The notes under the pieces: generated by a model | Databases searched by the model: none | What the model was told of the DNA's origin: nothing | Seen by the model: only the letters and a program-made list of their open reading frames with translations | Program-made: the position numbers and the translations under genes | Shown: in pieces, positions 10,688 to 20,011 of the stretch | Numbering within the stretch: position 1 is the stretch's first letter | How the letters are laid out: each line of letters begins with the position of its first letter | Assembly: GCA_035623985.1 (NCBI GenBank) | Contig: DASPSJ010000060.1 | Span: forward strand, 1-64,000 | Source: DAHUYF01 sp035623985 | GTDB lineage: Bacteria > Pseudomonadota > Alphaproteobacteria > ATCC43930 > CGMCC-115725 | Direction of reading: 5' to 3' | Length of the DNA stretch: 64,000 bases

Positions 10688-11488
10688 ATGCCGGACGACC
10701 CGGCTTATGAAGTCTACGCCGTCAAATACGCGCGGCATGAGCGCCGCGCGGGCGCCAATTTCCTCGGCGGCGATCCTCATGACGCCCCGATGCCGATCGA
10801 CTATTTCGTCTGGGCGATCATCGGCGGCGGCAAGACCTATGTCCTCGACACCGGCTTCGATGCCGAGCAGGGGCGGAAGCGCAAGCGCGAGCACATCCGC
10901 TCGCCCGGCGACGGGCTGAAGCAGCTCGGCATCGATCCCGGCGCGGTCGAGGACGTCTTCATCAGCCACATGCATTACGACCACGCCGGCAATCACCATC
11001 TCTTCCCCAACGCCGTCTTTCATCTCCAGGACAAGGAGATGCAGTACTGCACCGGGCGCTCGATGCGCCATGGGGCGCTCCGCGGCTCCTTCGAGGCCGA
11101 GGACGTGGCGGCGATGGTGCGGCGCCTCTTCGCCGGCCGGCTGCGCTTTCATGACGGGGCCGAAGAGGTAGCGCCGGGGCTCAGCGTCCATCTCGTCGGC
11201 GGCCACACCCTGGGCCTGCAATCGCTGCGCGTCCGCACGCGCCGCGGCTGGCTGGTGCTGGCGGCGGACGCGGCGCATCTTTACGCCAACATCGAGCAGC
11301 AGCGCCCCTACGTCACCGTCTGCGACGTCGCCCGGATGATGGAAGGCCATCGCCTTTTAGAGCGCCTCGCCAGCTCGCCGGCGCACATCATCCCGGGCCA
11401 CGATCCGCTGGTGATGGCGCGCTATCCCGCGCCTCGCCCGGAGCTCGAGGGCATCGCCGTGCGCCTCGACGCCGATCCGCTGAGCTAA
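10688..11488 (+). CDS. MBL-fold metallohydrolase, AHL-lactonase-like
   Basis: A 266-residue metallo-beta-lactamase-fold protein with the metal motif HMHYDHAGNH near residue 95, a second ligand region GGHTLGLQSL, an Asp in AADAAHLY and the final His in IIPGHDP. The layout (tyrosine-containing HxHxDH, about 260 residues, short N-terminal part) matches N-acyl homoserine lactonases of the AttM/AhlD type, which open the lactone ring of quorum-sensing signals, but related enzymes hydrolyse other lactones or esters. It starts 15 bp after the binding-protein gene, so it is probably co-transcribed, suggesting that the transported compound is a lactone or ester. The last is inference. Its end overlaps the convergent next gene by 4 bp. 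Confidence 0.82.
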   Translation: MPDDPAYEVYAVKYARHERRAGANFLGGDPHDAPMPIDYFVWAIIGGGKTYVLDTGFDAEQGRKRKREHIRSPGDGLKQLGIDPGAVEDVFISHMHYDHAGNHHLFPNAVFHLQDKEMQYCTGRSMRHGALRGSFEAEDVAAMVRRLFAGRLRFHDGAEEVAPGLSVHLVGGHTLGLQSLRVRTRRGWLVLAADAAHLYANIEQQRPYVTVCDVARMMEGHRLLERLASSPAHIIPGHDPLVMARYPAPRPELEGIAVRLDADPLS

Positions 11489-12444
11489 GGCAGCAGGATC
11501 GAGAGGCCGATGGTGCGGCGGTTCTGCAGATCGGCATGGGCGCGCCGCGCCTCGGCGAGCGGATATGTCGCGCGGATGTCGATCTTGAGGATGCCGCTTG
11601 CGATGGCGGCGAAGAGCGCGCCGGCGCGGGCGAGCAACTCCGCGCGCTCGCCGACATGGGTGGCGAAGGCGGGGCTGGTGACATAGAGCGAGCCCAGCGT
11701 GTTGAGCCGGAAGAGATCGAGCGGCGGGATCGCGCCCGAGGGCGTGCCGTAGGAGACCAGCAGCCCGCGCGGCGCAAGACAGCGCAGCGAAGCCTCGACC
11801 GTGTCCTTGCCGACGCCGTCATAGACGACCGGCACGCCCTTGCCGCCGGTGGCATCGCGCACCGCCGCAACGACGTCTTCGTCGCGGTAAAGGATGGCGA
11901 GATCGCAGCCATGGGCGCGTGCGATCGCCGCCTTCTCCGCGCTGCCCACCGTGCCGATGACGCGCGCGCCCAAATGCCGCGCCCATTGGCAGAGCAAGAG
12001 GCCGACGCCACCCGCCGCGGCATGGACCAGAATGGTGTCGCCGCGCCTGACCGGATAGGTCGTGAACAGCAGGTAGTGCGCGGTCAGGCCCTTGATCATG
12101 ATCGCCGCGGCCGTGACGTCGTCGATGCCCGGCGGCAGCGCCACGACCCGGTCGGCGGGAATGAGCCGCGCCTCGGCGTAAGCGCCGATTGGCCCCGTGG
12201 CATAGGCGACGCGCTGGCCGGGCGCGAGCCCGGCGACGCCGGGCCCGACCGCCTCGATCACGCCCGCCGCTTCGAGCCCGAGCGGCGAGGGATAGGCGGG
12301 CAAGGGATAGCGGCCGGTGCGGTGCTGGACGTCGATGTAGTTGAGGCCGATGGCGGTCTGGCGCAGCAGCACCTCGCCCGCGCCCGGCGGCGCCAGCGCC
12401 GTCTCCTCATGGCGCAGCACCTCGGGCGGCCCCGGCTCGGCCAT
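11485..12444 (-). CDS. Quinone oxidoreductase-like medium-chain reductase (NADPH)
   Basis: A 319-residue zinc-free medium-chain dehydrogenase/reductase. Visible features are the N-terminal GroES-like domain with IGLNYIDVQHRTGRYPLP, the hinge VHAAAGGVGLLLCQWA as the nucleotide-binding loop near residue 145, and VYDGVGKDTVEASL further on, which is the typical quinone oxidoreductase/zeta-crystallin pattern. It reduces quinones or enones with NADPH. The gene is convergent with the MBL-fold gene and monocistronic. Confidence 0.88.
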   Translation of the reverse strand: MAEPGPPEVLRHEETALAPPGAGEVLLRQTAIGLNYIDVQHRTGRYPLPAYPSPLGLEAAGVIEAVGPGVAGLAPGQRVAYATGPIGAYAEARLIPADRVVALPPGIDDVTAAAIMIKGLTAHYLLFTTYPVRRGDTILVHAAAGGVGLLLCQWARHLGARVIGTVGSAEKAAIARAHGCDLAILYRDEDVVAAVRDATGGKGVPVVYDGVGKDTVEASLRCLAPRGLLVSYGTPSGAIPPLDLFRLNTLGSLYVTSPAFATHVGERAELLARAGALFAAIASGILKIDIRATYPLAEARRAHADLQNRRTIGLSILLP

Positions 12445-12611
12445 GACAATGCGGCGGGCGCGCAGGACGGCTTCCCTTTCCCCGGCGATCGGGCTCGACG
12501 CCGCAGGATAGCCCTCGGGCGGCGCGATTTCACCCGACCGCCGGCGTCGGTTTGCTATGCTGTGCCGCGATCAACCGGACGATCGAGATCCGGGACATCG
12601 GGAGGGAAGGA

Positions 12612-13832
12612 ATGCTTCGGCCGACAGGCGCCGCCCTTGGCGCGGGATTGCTGCTGCTGGCGGGATTTTCGCCGGCGGCGCGGGCGCAAATCTCCGATGA
12701 CATCGTCAGGATCGGCGTGCTCAACGATCAAACCGGCCTCTATGCCGATCTCGCCGGACCCGGCTCGGTGGTCGCGGCGAAGATGGCGGTGGAGGACGCC
12801 GGCGGCAGCGTGCTCGGCAAGCCGGTCGACGTCGTCGTCGCCGATCACCAGAACAAGGCGGATATCGGCGCCGCCATCGCCCGGCAATGGTTCGACGCCG
12901 ACAAGGTCGACATGGTCATCGACTTCGACAACTCCTCGGTCGCGCTGGCGGTGGAGCAGATCGCCAAGGAGCACAATCGCATCGCCATCGCCACCGCGGT
13001 CGCCGCCGCGGATTTCACCGGCAAGGCCTGCTCGCCCACGGCGGTTTCCTGGACCTATGACAGCTATGCGCTCACCACCAGCCTGGCGCGCGCGGCGACG
13101 CGCAAGGGCCTCGACACCTGGTTCTTCGTCACCGTCGATTACGCCTTCGGCCATTCGCTCGAGAGGGATGCGACGCGCGCGGTGCTCGCCGCCGGCGGCA
13201 AGGTGCTGGGCGGCGTCCGTCATCCGCTCAACACCGCCGATTTCAGCTCCTACCTGCTGCAAGCGAAAGCCTCGGGCGCCAAGGTGGTGGCGCTGGCCAA
13301 TGCCGGCGGCGACATGATCAACGCCACCAAACAGGCGAACGAGTTCGGCCTGCCGCAAGGCGGCCAGACCCTGGTCTCGCTGCTCGTCTTCATCACCGAC
13401 GTGCACAGCATCGGCCTCGCGGCGGCGCAGGGCCTCACCCTCGTCACGGCGTTCTATTGGGACCGCACGCCGGAAAGCCGCGCCTTTGCGAAGCGCTTCT
13501 TCGAGCGGCACAAGGCAATGCCGACCATGGCGCAAGCCAGCGTCTATTCCGCCATCCGCCATTACCTGCGCGCCATCGACGCCGCCGGCACCGATGAAGC
13601 AAAAAGCGTGATGGCGAAGATGCGCGAGCTTCCGGTCAACGACTTCTATGCCACCGACGGCCGCATCCGCCTCGACGGGCGCCTGCTCCACGACATGTAT
13701 CTCGCGCGGGTGAAGTCGCCGGCGGACTCGAAGACGCCTTGGGACTATTACGAGATGCTCGACACCATCCCCGCCGACCAGGCTTTTCAATCGCTGGAAG
13801 CCGGCGGCTGCCCCTTGGTCAAGCGACCCTGA
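12612..13832 (+). CDS. Liv-type solute-binding protein, tandem paralogue 1
   Basis: A 406-residue secreted binding protein. I place the start at 12612 (GGAGGGAAGGA ribosome site, then MLRPTGAALG and a signal peptide ending AARAQ) and not at upstream in-frame ATGs, because only this gives a proper signal sequence. The mature part starts with VRIGVLNDQTGLYADLAGPG and is a type I periplasmic binding fold. It is very similar to the gene at 14322-15539 across the whole length, so the pair arose by tandem duplication. No permease or ATPase is adjacent. It may feed the liv transporter at 6.0 kb. Confidence 0.88.
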   Translation: MLRPTGAALGAGLLLLAGFSPAARAQISDDIVRIGVLNDQTGLYADLAGPGSVVAAKMAVEDAGGSVLGKPVDVVVADHQNKADIGAAIARQWFDADKVDMVIDFDNSSVALAVEQIAKEHNRIAIATAVAAADFTGKACSPTAVSWTYDSYALTTSLARAATRKGLDTWFFVTVDYAFGHSLERDATRAVLAAGGKVLGGVRHPLNTADFSSYLLQAKASGAKVVALANAGGDMINATKQANEFGLPQGGQTLVSLLVFITDVHSIGLAAAQGLTLVTAFYWDRTPESRAFAKRFFERHKAMPTMAQASVYSAIRHYLRAIDAAGTDEAKSVMAKMRELPVNDFYATDGRIRLDGRLLHDMYLARVKSPADSKTPWDYYEMLDTIPADQAFQSLEAGGCPLVKRP

Positions 13833-14064
13833 AGCGGCGCGCGACGACGTACAGGTCCGGCCCGCCATCGGCGGCGCCATGAGGGCTTCGTTCAAGTCCC
13901 TCGGACCTCTATCCTGATCTCTCCTGCGGTCTCTTGCCTTGGCAATGTCCCGAACCGGTCAGCCGAAAAGGCGCTTGACAGGCCGTCGCGATCGTGGCCA
14001 TGTTCTATCAAAACAAGAAAATCTATATATAGAGAGACTAAACAGGGTGGCACAGGGATCCGAA

Positions 14065-14107
14065 TTGACAAAACATCTTATGAGAGGGTATTGCGTGACT
14101 ATGCAAT
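14065..14107 (+). promoter_or_regulatory. Candidate promoter and dyad between the tandem binding-protein genes
   Basis: The 489-bp gap 13833-14321 is AT-rich in the middle. It holds a TTGACA (14065-14070) with TATTGC 18 bp on, a dyad ATTGC-N8-GCAAT (14090-14107), another TTGACA at 13975, and the self-complementary TCTATATATAGA at 14022-14033. I see no convincing gene in the gap. Confidence 0.35.
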
Positions 14108-14321
14108 CAAAAAGAGTCCGCGCGGGAACCGCGGCGCAGTGCTCTCTCCAACCTATGACGGCGGTTGCGGCCGGATGGATCATCAACAATGGTTTTCCCA
14201 CTTTCTGCGTCGCCGAAGCCGCAACGCCGTCTTGAGTCTTACATGCCGGGTTCTCCTTAATGTCGAGGAATCTCCTCGGGCAACACGCGAGCGCCTGGCC
14301 GGAAGCAAAGGAGGAAACGGG

Positions 14322-15539
14322 ATGCTCCGGGTGAAAAACGTCGCGTTTGCGTTTGCCGTCCTGCTGGCGATGGGATTTTCGCCGGCGGCACTGGCGCAGA
14401 TCTCCGACGACGTCGTCAGGATTGGCGTGCTCAACGACCAGCACAGCGTCTACTCCGACATTGCCGGGCCCGGCTCGGTGGTGGCGGCGAAGATGGCCGT
14501 CGAGGACGCCGGCGGCACCGTGCTCGGCAAGCCGATCGATATCGTCGTCGCCGATCACGAGAACAAGGCGGAGCTCGGCGCCGCCATCGCCCGGCATTGG
14601 TTCAACGTCGACAAGGTCGACATGGCCATCGACTTCGCCAATTCCGGCGTGGGGCTGGCGGTCGAGCAGGTCGCCCGGGAGAGCAATCGCATCATCATCG
14701 CCACCGCGGTGGCCGCGTCGGATTTCACCGGCAAGGCCTGCGCGCCCACGGCGATCTCCTGGACCTATAGCAGCTACGCGCTCACCACTGGCCTGGCGCG
14801 CGCGGTGACGCTCAAGGGCGGCGATAGCTGGTTCTTCCTCACCGTCGACTATGCCTTCGGCTATTCGCTGGAGGCGGATGCGACCCGCGCGGTGCAGGCC
14901 GCCGGCGGCCACGTCGTCGGCCGGGTCCTTCATCCGCTCGGCACCACCGATTACAGCTCGTACCTGGCGCAGGCAAAAGCCTCGGGCGCCAAGGTGATCG
15001 GGCTGGCCAATGCCGGCCATGACATGGTCAACACCGTCAAGCAGGCGCGCCAACTCGGCGTCGGCGAAGGCCAGACCGTGGTCCCGCTGCTCGTCTTCAT
15101 CAACGACGTGCACAGCATCGGCCTCGAGGCGGCGCAGGGGCTGACCTTCCTCACCTCGTTCTATTGGGACCGCACGCCGGAGACCCGCGCCTTCGCCCAG
15201 CGCTTCTTCGAGCGGCAGAAGGCGATGCCGTCCATGCTGCAGGCCAGCGTCTATTCCGGCATCCGCCACTACCTTCACGCCATCGAGGCCGCCGGCACCG
15301 ACGATACGGACCGCGTGATGGCGAAGATGCGCGAGCTTCCCGTCAACGACTTCTATGTCACCAACGGCCGCATCCGCCTCGACGGGCGCCTGCTCCACGA
15401 CATGTATCTCATCAAGGTCAAGTCGCCGGCAGAGTCGAAGATGCCGTGGGATTATTACAAGGTGCTCGACGCCATCCCCGGCGACCAGGCTTTCGAATCG
15501 CTGGAAGCCGGCGGCTGCCCCTTGGGCAAGCGGTCCTGA
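14322..15539 (+). CDS. Liv-type solute-binding protein, tandem paralogue 2
   Basis: A 405-residue secreted binding protein starting at 14322 after AAGGAGGAAACGG. The signal peptide (FAFAVLLAMGFSPAALAQ) is followed by the same mature N-terminus as paralogue 1, VRIGVLNDQHSVYSDIAGPG, and the two share the C-terminal motif ESLEAGGCPL. Differences are spread evenly, with changes such as DQTGLYADL versus DQHSVYSDI near the ligand-binding cleft, so the specificity may have diverged. It has its own promoter region. Longer in-frame starts exist upstream but lack a signal peptide. Confidence 0.88.
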   Translation: MLRVKNVAFAFAVLLAMGFSPAALAQISDDVVRIGVLNDQHSVYSDIAGPGSVVAAKMAVEDAGGTVLGKPIDIVVADHENKAELGAAIARHWFNVDKVDMAIDFANSGVGLAVEQVARESNRIIIATAVAASDFTGKACAPTAISWTYSSYALTTGLARAVTLKGGDSWFFLTVDYAFGYSLEADATRAVQAAGGHVVGRVLHPLGTTDYSSYLAQAKASGAKVIGLANAGHDMVNTVKQARQLGVGEGQTVVPLLVFINDVHSIGLEAAQGLTFLTSFYWDRTPETRAFAQRFFERQKAMPSMLQASVYSGIRHYLHAIEAAGTDDTDRVMAKMRELPVNDFYVTNGRIRLDGRLLHDMYLIKVKSPAESKMPWDYYKVLDAIPGDQAFESLEAGGCPLGKRS

Positions 15540-15707
15540 GACGGATCTGACCGTCCCCGAAGGACCGCGCCGGCGCGGCGGCCGGCGCGGCCTTCGGATT
15601 TCCCCGCCCGGCGTGCGCCGGCGGCCGACGCCGCCGGCCTCGCCTCGATCGGCGCGATCGGCTAAGACCGTCATGCTCGGCTCTGATTTCAGCGCGCGAG
15701 GAGCGAC

Positions 15708-16508
15708 ATGCGCCTTGAGGGAAAGATCGCGATCATCGTCGGCGCCGGCCAGGGCCCCGGCGAAGGCATGGGCAACGGCCGCGCCACCGCGCTGCGCTTT
15801 GCCCGCGAAGGCGCGCGCCTGCTCGCCGTCGATCGCAACCTCGCTTCGGCCGAGGAAACCGCGGCGATGGCGCGGCAGGAGGGCGGCGAGTGCGTCGCCT
15901 TCGAAGCCGATGTCACCCGGGAAGAGACGCTGAAGGCGGCGGTCGCCGCCGCCGAGCAGCGCTGGGGCCGCGTCGACATCCTGCACAACAACGTCGGCGT
16001 CAGCATCGCCGGCGGCGACGCCTCGCCGCTGGAGATCACCGAGGAAGCCTTCGACCGCATCGCCGCCATCAACCTCCGCGGCACGATCATGGCGTGCAAG
16101 CACGTGCTGCCGCTGATGCGCCGCCAGCGCTCGGGCGCGATCATCAACATCTCCTCGGTCGCCGCCTGGGAGACCTACCCCTTCGTCGCCTACAAGGCGA
16201 CCAAGGCGGGGATGATCGCCTATACCCAGCAGATCGCGATCCAGAACGCAGGCTTCGGCATCCGCGCCAACGTCATCCTGCCGGGGCTGATGGACACGCC
16301 GATGGCGGTCGACACCCGCGCCCGCGCCAGCGGCCGCCCGCGCGCCGAGGTGGCGGCCGAGCGCGACGCCAGGGTGCCGCTGCGCAACCGCATGGGCACC
16401 GCCTGGGACGTGGCCAATGCCGCGCTCTTCCTCGCCTCGGACGAGGCCTCCTTCATCACCGGCGTGGCCTTGCCGGTGGATGGCGGCGCGCTCGTCCGGA
16501 TCGGCTGA
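15708..16508 (+). CDS. Short-chain dehydrogenase/reductase
   Basis: A 266-residue classical SDR with a Rossmann loop VGAGQGPGEGMG near residue 11 (in place of the usual TGxxxGxG), the NNVG motif near residue 94, serine in INISSVA and the catalytic Tyr162-Lys166 pair in YKATK. The C-terminus FITGVALPVDGG is typical. Substrate is unknown. It is 168 bp after the second binding-protein gene and convergent with another binding-protein gene, in a region full of catabolic oxidoreductases. The start ATG follows GCGAGGAGCGAC. Confidence 0.88.
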   Translation: MRLEGKIAIIVGAGQGPGEGMGNGRATALRFAREGARLLAVDRNLASAEETAAMARQEGGECVAFEADVTREETLKAAVAAAEQRWGRVDILHNNVGVSIAGGDASPLEITEEAFDRIAAINLRGTIMACKHVLPLMRRQRSGAIINISSVAAWETYPFVAYKATKAGMIAYTQQIAIQNAGFGIRANVILPGLMDTPMAVDTRARASGRPRAEVAAERDARVPLRNRMGTAWDVANAALFLASDEASFITGVALPVDGGALVRIG

Positions 16509-16529
16509 GCCGCGCCCGCGCCGCCGGCG

Positions 16530-17792
16530 CTACTTCCTCGCTTCGGCGAAGGGGACCGCCTGCCCCGTCCGGTACTCCGGCGGCTCGACGATCACTTCGG
16601 TCTTGGTGTCGCGGATCGATTCGAGATCGCTCGCCTTGAGGCCGCGGAACTGCACCTCCAGCACCCGCGGCTTCGACCACTCGCCGTCGCGGCCGTAGGA
16701 GATATCGCCGACGATGGTCTTGAAGCCGTGGCTGCGGATGTAGTCGGCGAGCTTGTCCTGGTCGAGGCTCTTGGCGCCCTCGATCGCCCCGGCGAGCACT
16801 TCGAGATTGGCATAGGCGAAGGGCGGCAGATACCAGCCGAGCGGATCGACGCCCTCGGCCGGCGCCTTTGCCTGATATTTCTTCAAGAAGTCGGTGATGC
16901 CGGCGAATTCCATGGTGGGCGCCGGGATCCAGAAATCGTAATCGAGGAAACCGTCGAGGATCGCCCCGAGCTGCAGCTTGATGGGCGTGCTCTGAAACCC
17001 GACCATGGCGCCGCCGATATAGCGCGCCTTGAGGCCGACCTCGTTGATGGCGCGCGCCATGCCGACGGAGTCCGGCGGATATGACGCGATGAAGACCACC
17101 TCCGGATCGGCCGCCTGAATGGCGCGGACGATCGGCGTGTAGTCGGTCGTCGTCGGCGGGTAGGTCTTGTCATAGACGATCTTGAGCCCCAGCGACTGCG
17201 CGATGGCGCGACCGCCGTCGGAGGCGTTCCTGGCGAATTCGGCGTCGGCGGCGACGATGGCGATGGTCTGCGGCTTCGGATCGGCCTTCATGACCACGTC
17301 GAAGAAGCCCTGCGCGAAGGCGCGCTTGGGCTCGGGCCCCGTCGGCAGCATCGAGAAATATTTGGGATAATGGAATTCCGAGTTGACGGCGAGGCCGAAG
17401 AGGCCGAGGAACAGCCGGTCGTGCTGGATCACCACCGGCATGGCCGGGGCCACCATGTTGGTGGCGTAGCCGGAGACGACGATATCGGCCTTGTCGACGT
17501 CGATCAGCTTGGAATAAAGGCTCGGCACCGTCGAAGGGTTGCTCTGATCGTCGTAATAGATGAGCTTCACCGGCCGGCCCAGCAGCCCGCCCTTGGCGTT
17601 GATGTCGGTCTCCCAGATCTGCATCGCCAGCAGCGCCGACTTGCCGATCGGGGCGAGGCCGCCGGACAGCGCCATGCCGAAGCCGATGGTGATCGGCTCG
17701 GCCGCCTGGCTCGCGCCCGATGCCGAAAGGCAAAGCGCCAGCGCCGCCGCCGAGAGCAGCGTCGCGCGACCCGATATGCGCGGTGTGTTCAT
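16530..17792 (-). CDS. Liv-type solute-binding protein (third orphan paralogue)
   Basis: A 420-residue secreted binding protein with a signal peptide (LLSAAALALCLSASGASQAAE) and a type I periplasmic binding fold starting TIGFGMALSGGLAPIGKS. A middle segment, IVRAIQAADPEVVFIASYPPDSVGM, is typical of amide/aromatic-acid binding proteins of the Liv class. It is only distantly similar to the tandem pair at 12.6-15.5 kb and is on the opposite strand, without transporter genes nearby. Confidence 0.88.
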   Translation of the reverse strand: MNTPRISGRATLLSAAALALCLSASGASQAAEPITIGFGMALSGGLAPIGKSALLAMQIWETDINAKGGLLGRPVKLIYYDDQSNPSTVPSLYSKLIDVDKADIVVSGYATNMVAPAMPVVIQHDRLFLGLFGLAVNSEFHYPKYFSMLPTGPEPKRAFAQGFFDVVMKADPKPQTIAIVAADAEFARNASDGGRAIAQSLGLKIVYDKTYPPTTTDYTPIVRAIQAADPEVVFIASYPPDSVGMARAINEVGLKARYIGGAMVGFQSTPIKLQLGAILDGFLDYDFWIPAPTMEFAGITDFLKKYQAKAPAEGVDPLGWYLPPFAYANLEVLAGAIEGAKSLDQDKLADYIRSHGFKTIVGDISYGRDGEWSKPRVLEVQFRGLKASDLESIRDTKTEVIVEPPEYRTGQAVPFAEARK

Positions 17793-18108
17793 GCCTGGTC
17801 CTCCCTCTGCCGCTCCGTCGCCGCGGCGGCGCGGACGGTGCCCCGTCTGCCGGCTTTATCGGCCGATCAAGTCAAGGCGGCGTGCCGCTATCCTGTCACG
17901 CCGATGAACGAAAAAGAAGCCCGAAGCCGCCGGCAAGCGCTTCCCCGGCCGCGCGCCGGCCCGCCGGGCAGCGATCGCGGTTGCGGGCTCTCGATGCCAT
18001 TGCCCTGAAACGCCAGCCTATTTTCCCCTTCCGCGGCGGCGGCGCGATTGCCAGGGGCGCCGGCGCTGCGCCATGCTGGCCGTTTCAGCCTCGCGCGGAG
18101 CCCCTCCC
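17793..18108. other. Intergenic region between divergent genes
   Basis: This 316-bp GC-rich gap separates the divergent binding-protein and deacetylase genes and must contain both promoters. I could not identify a convincing -35/-10 pair, operator or hairpin in it. Confidence 0.4.
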
Positions 18109-18981
18109 ATGCAGCCCAGGGATCGCCTCTCCTATTCGCCGATCGTCGACCGGCCGAAGCTCGCCTTGCCGGGAGGCGCGCGGATGGCGTGCTGGGTCAT
18201 CATCAATGTCGAGGACTGGGACATCAACCAGCCGATGCCGCGCACCGTGCTGACGCCGCCCGCCGGCGGCGCGCCGATGCCGGACATCCCGAACTGGGCC
18301 TGGCACGAATACGGCAACCGCGTCGGCTTCTGGCGCATGCTCGAGGTGCTGGACCGGCTCGACATCAAGGCGGTGCTCTGCCTCAACGGCTCCTGCCTCG
18401 AAAGCTATGCCGCCATCGCCGAAGCCGCCCGCGAGCGCCAGTGGGAGTTCCTCGGCCACGGCTTCATCCAGAAAAGCATGCAGAAGGTCGAGGACGAGCG
18501 CGAGGCGATCCGCAGGACCACCGCGGCGATCGTCGCCTTCACCGGCAAGCGGCCGCGCGGCTGGCTCGGTCCCGGCCTCACCGAGACCTGGGAGACCCCG
18601 GACATTCTCGCCGAGGAGGGCTATGAGTATGTCGGCGACTGGGTGCTCGACGACCAGCCGGTGACGCTGAAGACGCGCGCCGGGCCGATCGTCGGCCTTC
18701 CCTACACGCAGGAGTGCAACGACGTGGCGATGATGCTGATCCAGCATCATGCGGCGGCCGAGTATCACCGGCGCGCCAAGGACCAGTTCGAGCAGCTTTA
18801 CGCGGACTCCGCCAAGGCGGTGCGGATCATGGCGCTCTCCGCCCATCCCTACATCATGGGCGCGCCGCACCGGCTCAAATATTTCCGCGAGGCGCTCGAG
18901 GAGATCCGGCGCCACGACGACGTCCTGTTCTGGACCGGCGAGCAGATCCTCGACTGGTACCGGGCGCAGCGGCAAGGCTGA
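18109..18981 (+). CDS. Polysaccharide deacetylase-family protein (CE4, PuuE-like)
   Basis: A 290-residue protein of the NodB/CE4 superfamily. The first motif region reads CWVIINVEDWDIN, then GFWRMLEVLDRLDIKAVLCLNG, EFLGHGFIQ (metal-His region), and RGWLGPGLTETWETPDILAEEGYEYVGD near residue 155. These stretches match the PuuE/allantoinase-like branch that acts on small amide or cyclic ureide substrates and not on chitin. I choose the start at 18109, where GCGGAG precedes ATG at good spacing; an upstream ATG at 18073 is possible. No signal peptide, so it is cytoplasmic. It stands divergent to a binding-protein gene. Confidence 0.8.
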   Translation: MQPRDRLSYSPIVDRPKLALPGGARMACWVIINVEDWDINQPMPRTVLTPPAGGAPMPDIPNWAWHEYGNRVGFWRMLEVLDRLDIKAVLCLNGSCLESYAAIAEAARERQWEFLGHGFIQKSMQKVEDEREAIRRTTAAIVAFTGKRPRGWLGPGLTETWETPDILAEEGYEYVGDWVLDDQPVTLKTRAGPIVGLPYTQECNDVAMMLIQHHAAAEYHRRAKDQFEQLYADSAKAVRIMALSAHPYIMGAPHRLKYFREALEEIRRHDDVLFWTGEQILDWYRAQRQG

Positions 18982-19005
18982 GCCGCCGGCGCACGACAGC
19001 GGCGG

Positions 19006-19992
19006 TCAGGGCGCGATCTCGACCACCACCGTGCCGCGCTTGCCGCCGCGCTCGACCGCCTCATGGGCGCGCGTCGTCTCCTCCAGCGTAAAGCGCGCGG
19101 CAACGGTCAGCAGCCGCGGGCCGGCGGCAAGCCAGCGCGAAATGTCGGCCTGCGCGCGCCGCCGCGCCTCGAACGGCGAGGTCGGCAGCATCACCGCATG
19201 GAGCGACAGATTGCGCCGCATCAGCTCGTAGAACGGCACGGCGGGATTGCGCTCGCCAGTCGAGGCATAGGCGGCGATGCTGCCGTTGTTGCGCACCAGG
19301 CGCAGCATCGCCGCGAGGTTGCCGCCGAACTCGACCTCGACCACGTGATCGACGCCGACGCCGCCGGTGAGATCCAGCACCCGCGCCGCCACGTCCTCGG
19401 TCTTGTAATTGACGACGTGCTCGGAGCCGGCCGCGCGAGCGTGCTCCGCCTTCTCCTCGCTGCTCACCGTGGCGATGACGCGCGCGCGCGCCCAGCGCGC
19501 AAGCTGGATGGCGTAATGCCCGACCGCCCCGGCGCCGCCGGTGACCAGGATGGTGCGCCCTTGCACCGGCGCCGCGAGAAAGACGCAGCGATGGGCCGTC
19601 ATGCAGGGAATGCCCAGCGTGGCGCCGGCGGCGAAATCGACATCCGCCGGCAGTTCCGTCACCAGCTCCGCGGCGAGCGCGATCCATTGCGCGGCGGTGC
19701 CGAAGGCGCGGCCGCGCTGGCCGTTATAGAGCCAGACGCGCTTGCCGAGCCAGACGGGATCGACGCCGTCGCCCACCGCATCGACCACCCCGGCGCCGTC
19801 GCTGTTCGGGATGACGCGGGGGAAGTCCTGCGCGAAGCCGCGTCCGGCGCGGCGGTTGCAATCGGCCGGGTTGACGCCCGAGGCGCAAAGCCGCACCCGC
19901 ACCTCGCCGGGCCCGGCTTCGGGCGTCGGCAGCTCGCCAAGCTGGAGCACCTCGGCCGCCGGCCCTTGCCGGTCGTACCATACGGCCCTCAT
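19006..19992 (-). CDS. NADPH:quinone oxidoreductase-like medium-chain reductase
   Basis: A 328-residue MDR family protein starting MRAVWYDRQGPA. The GroES-like domain has ASGVNPADCNRRAG, and the NADPH-binding loop reads ILVTGGAGAVGHYAIQLA near residue 145, followed by VNYKTEDVAARVLDLTGGVGVDHVVEVEFGGN. It is of the zeta-crystallin/NADPH2:quinone reductase subgroup and lacks zinc-binding cysteines. It begins 19 bp after the MBL-fold gene at 20012 and is probably in one operon with it. Substrate is unknown. Confidence 0.87.
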   Translation of the reverse strand: MRAVWYDRQGPAAEVLQLGELPTPEAGPGEVRVRLCASGVNPADCNRRAGRGFAQDFPRVIPNSDGAGVVDAVGDGVDPVWLGKRVWLYNGQRGRAFGTAAQWIALAAELVTELPADVDFAAGATLGIPCMTAHRCVFLAAPVQGRTILVTGGAGAVGHYAIQLARWARARVIATVSSEEKAEHARAAGSEHVVNYKTEDVAARVLDLTGGVGVDHVVEVEFGGNLAAMLRLVRNNGSIAAYASTGERNPAVPFYELMRRNLSLHAVMLPTSPFEARRRAQADISRWLAAGPRLLTVAARFTLEETTRAHEAVERGGKRGTVVVEIAP

Positions 19993-20011
19993 GACGCGCC
20001 GCCCATCGCCG

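Noticed and set aside
13939..14235. Possible 98-codon gene between the tandem binding-protein genes
   Set aside because: No ribosome site, no family pattern, and the region carries promoter-like AT-rich signals.
13959..16103. Long minus-strand open frame (714 codons) over the second binding protein and SDR
   Set aside because: Spans two real plus-strand genes with clear families and signal peptide; product has shadow-type composition.
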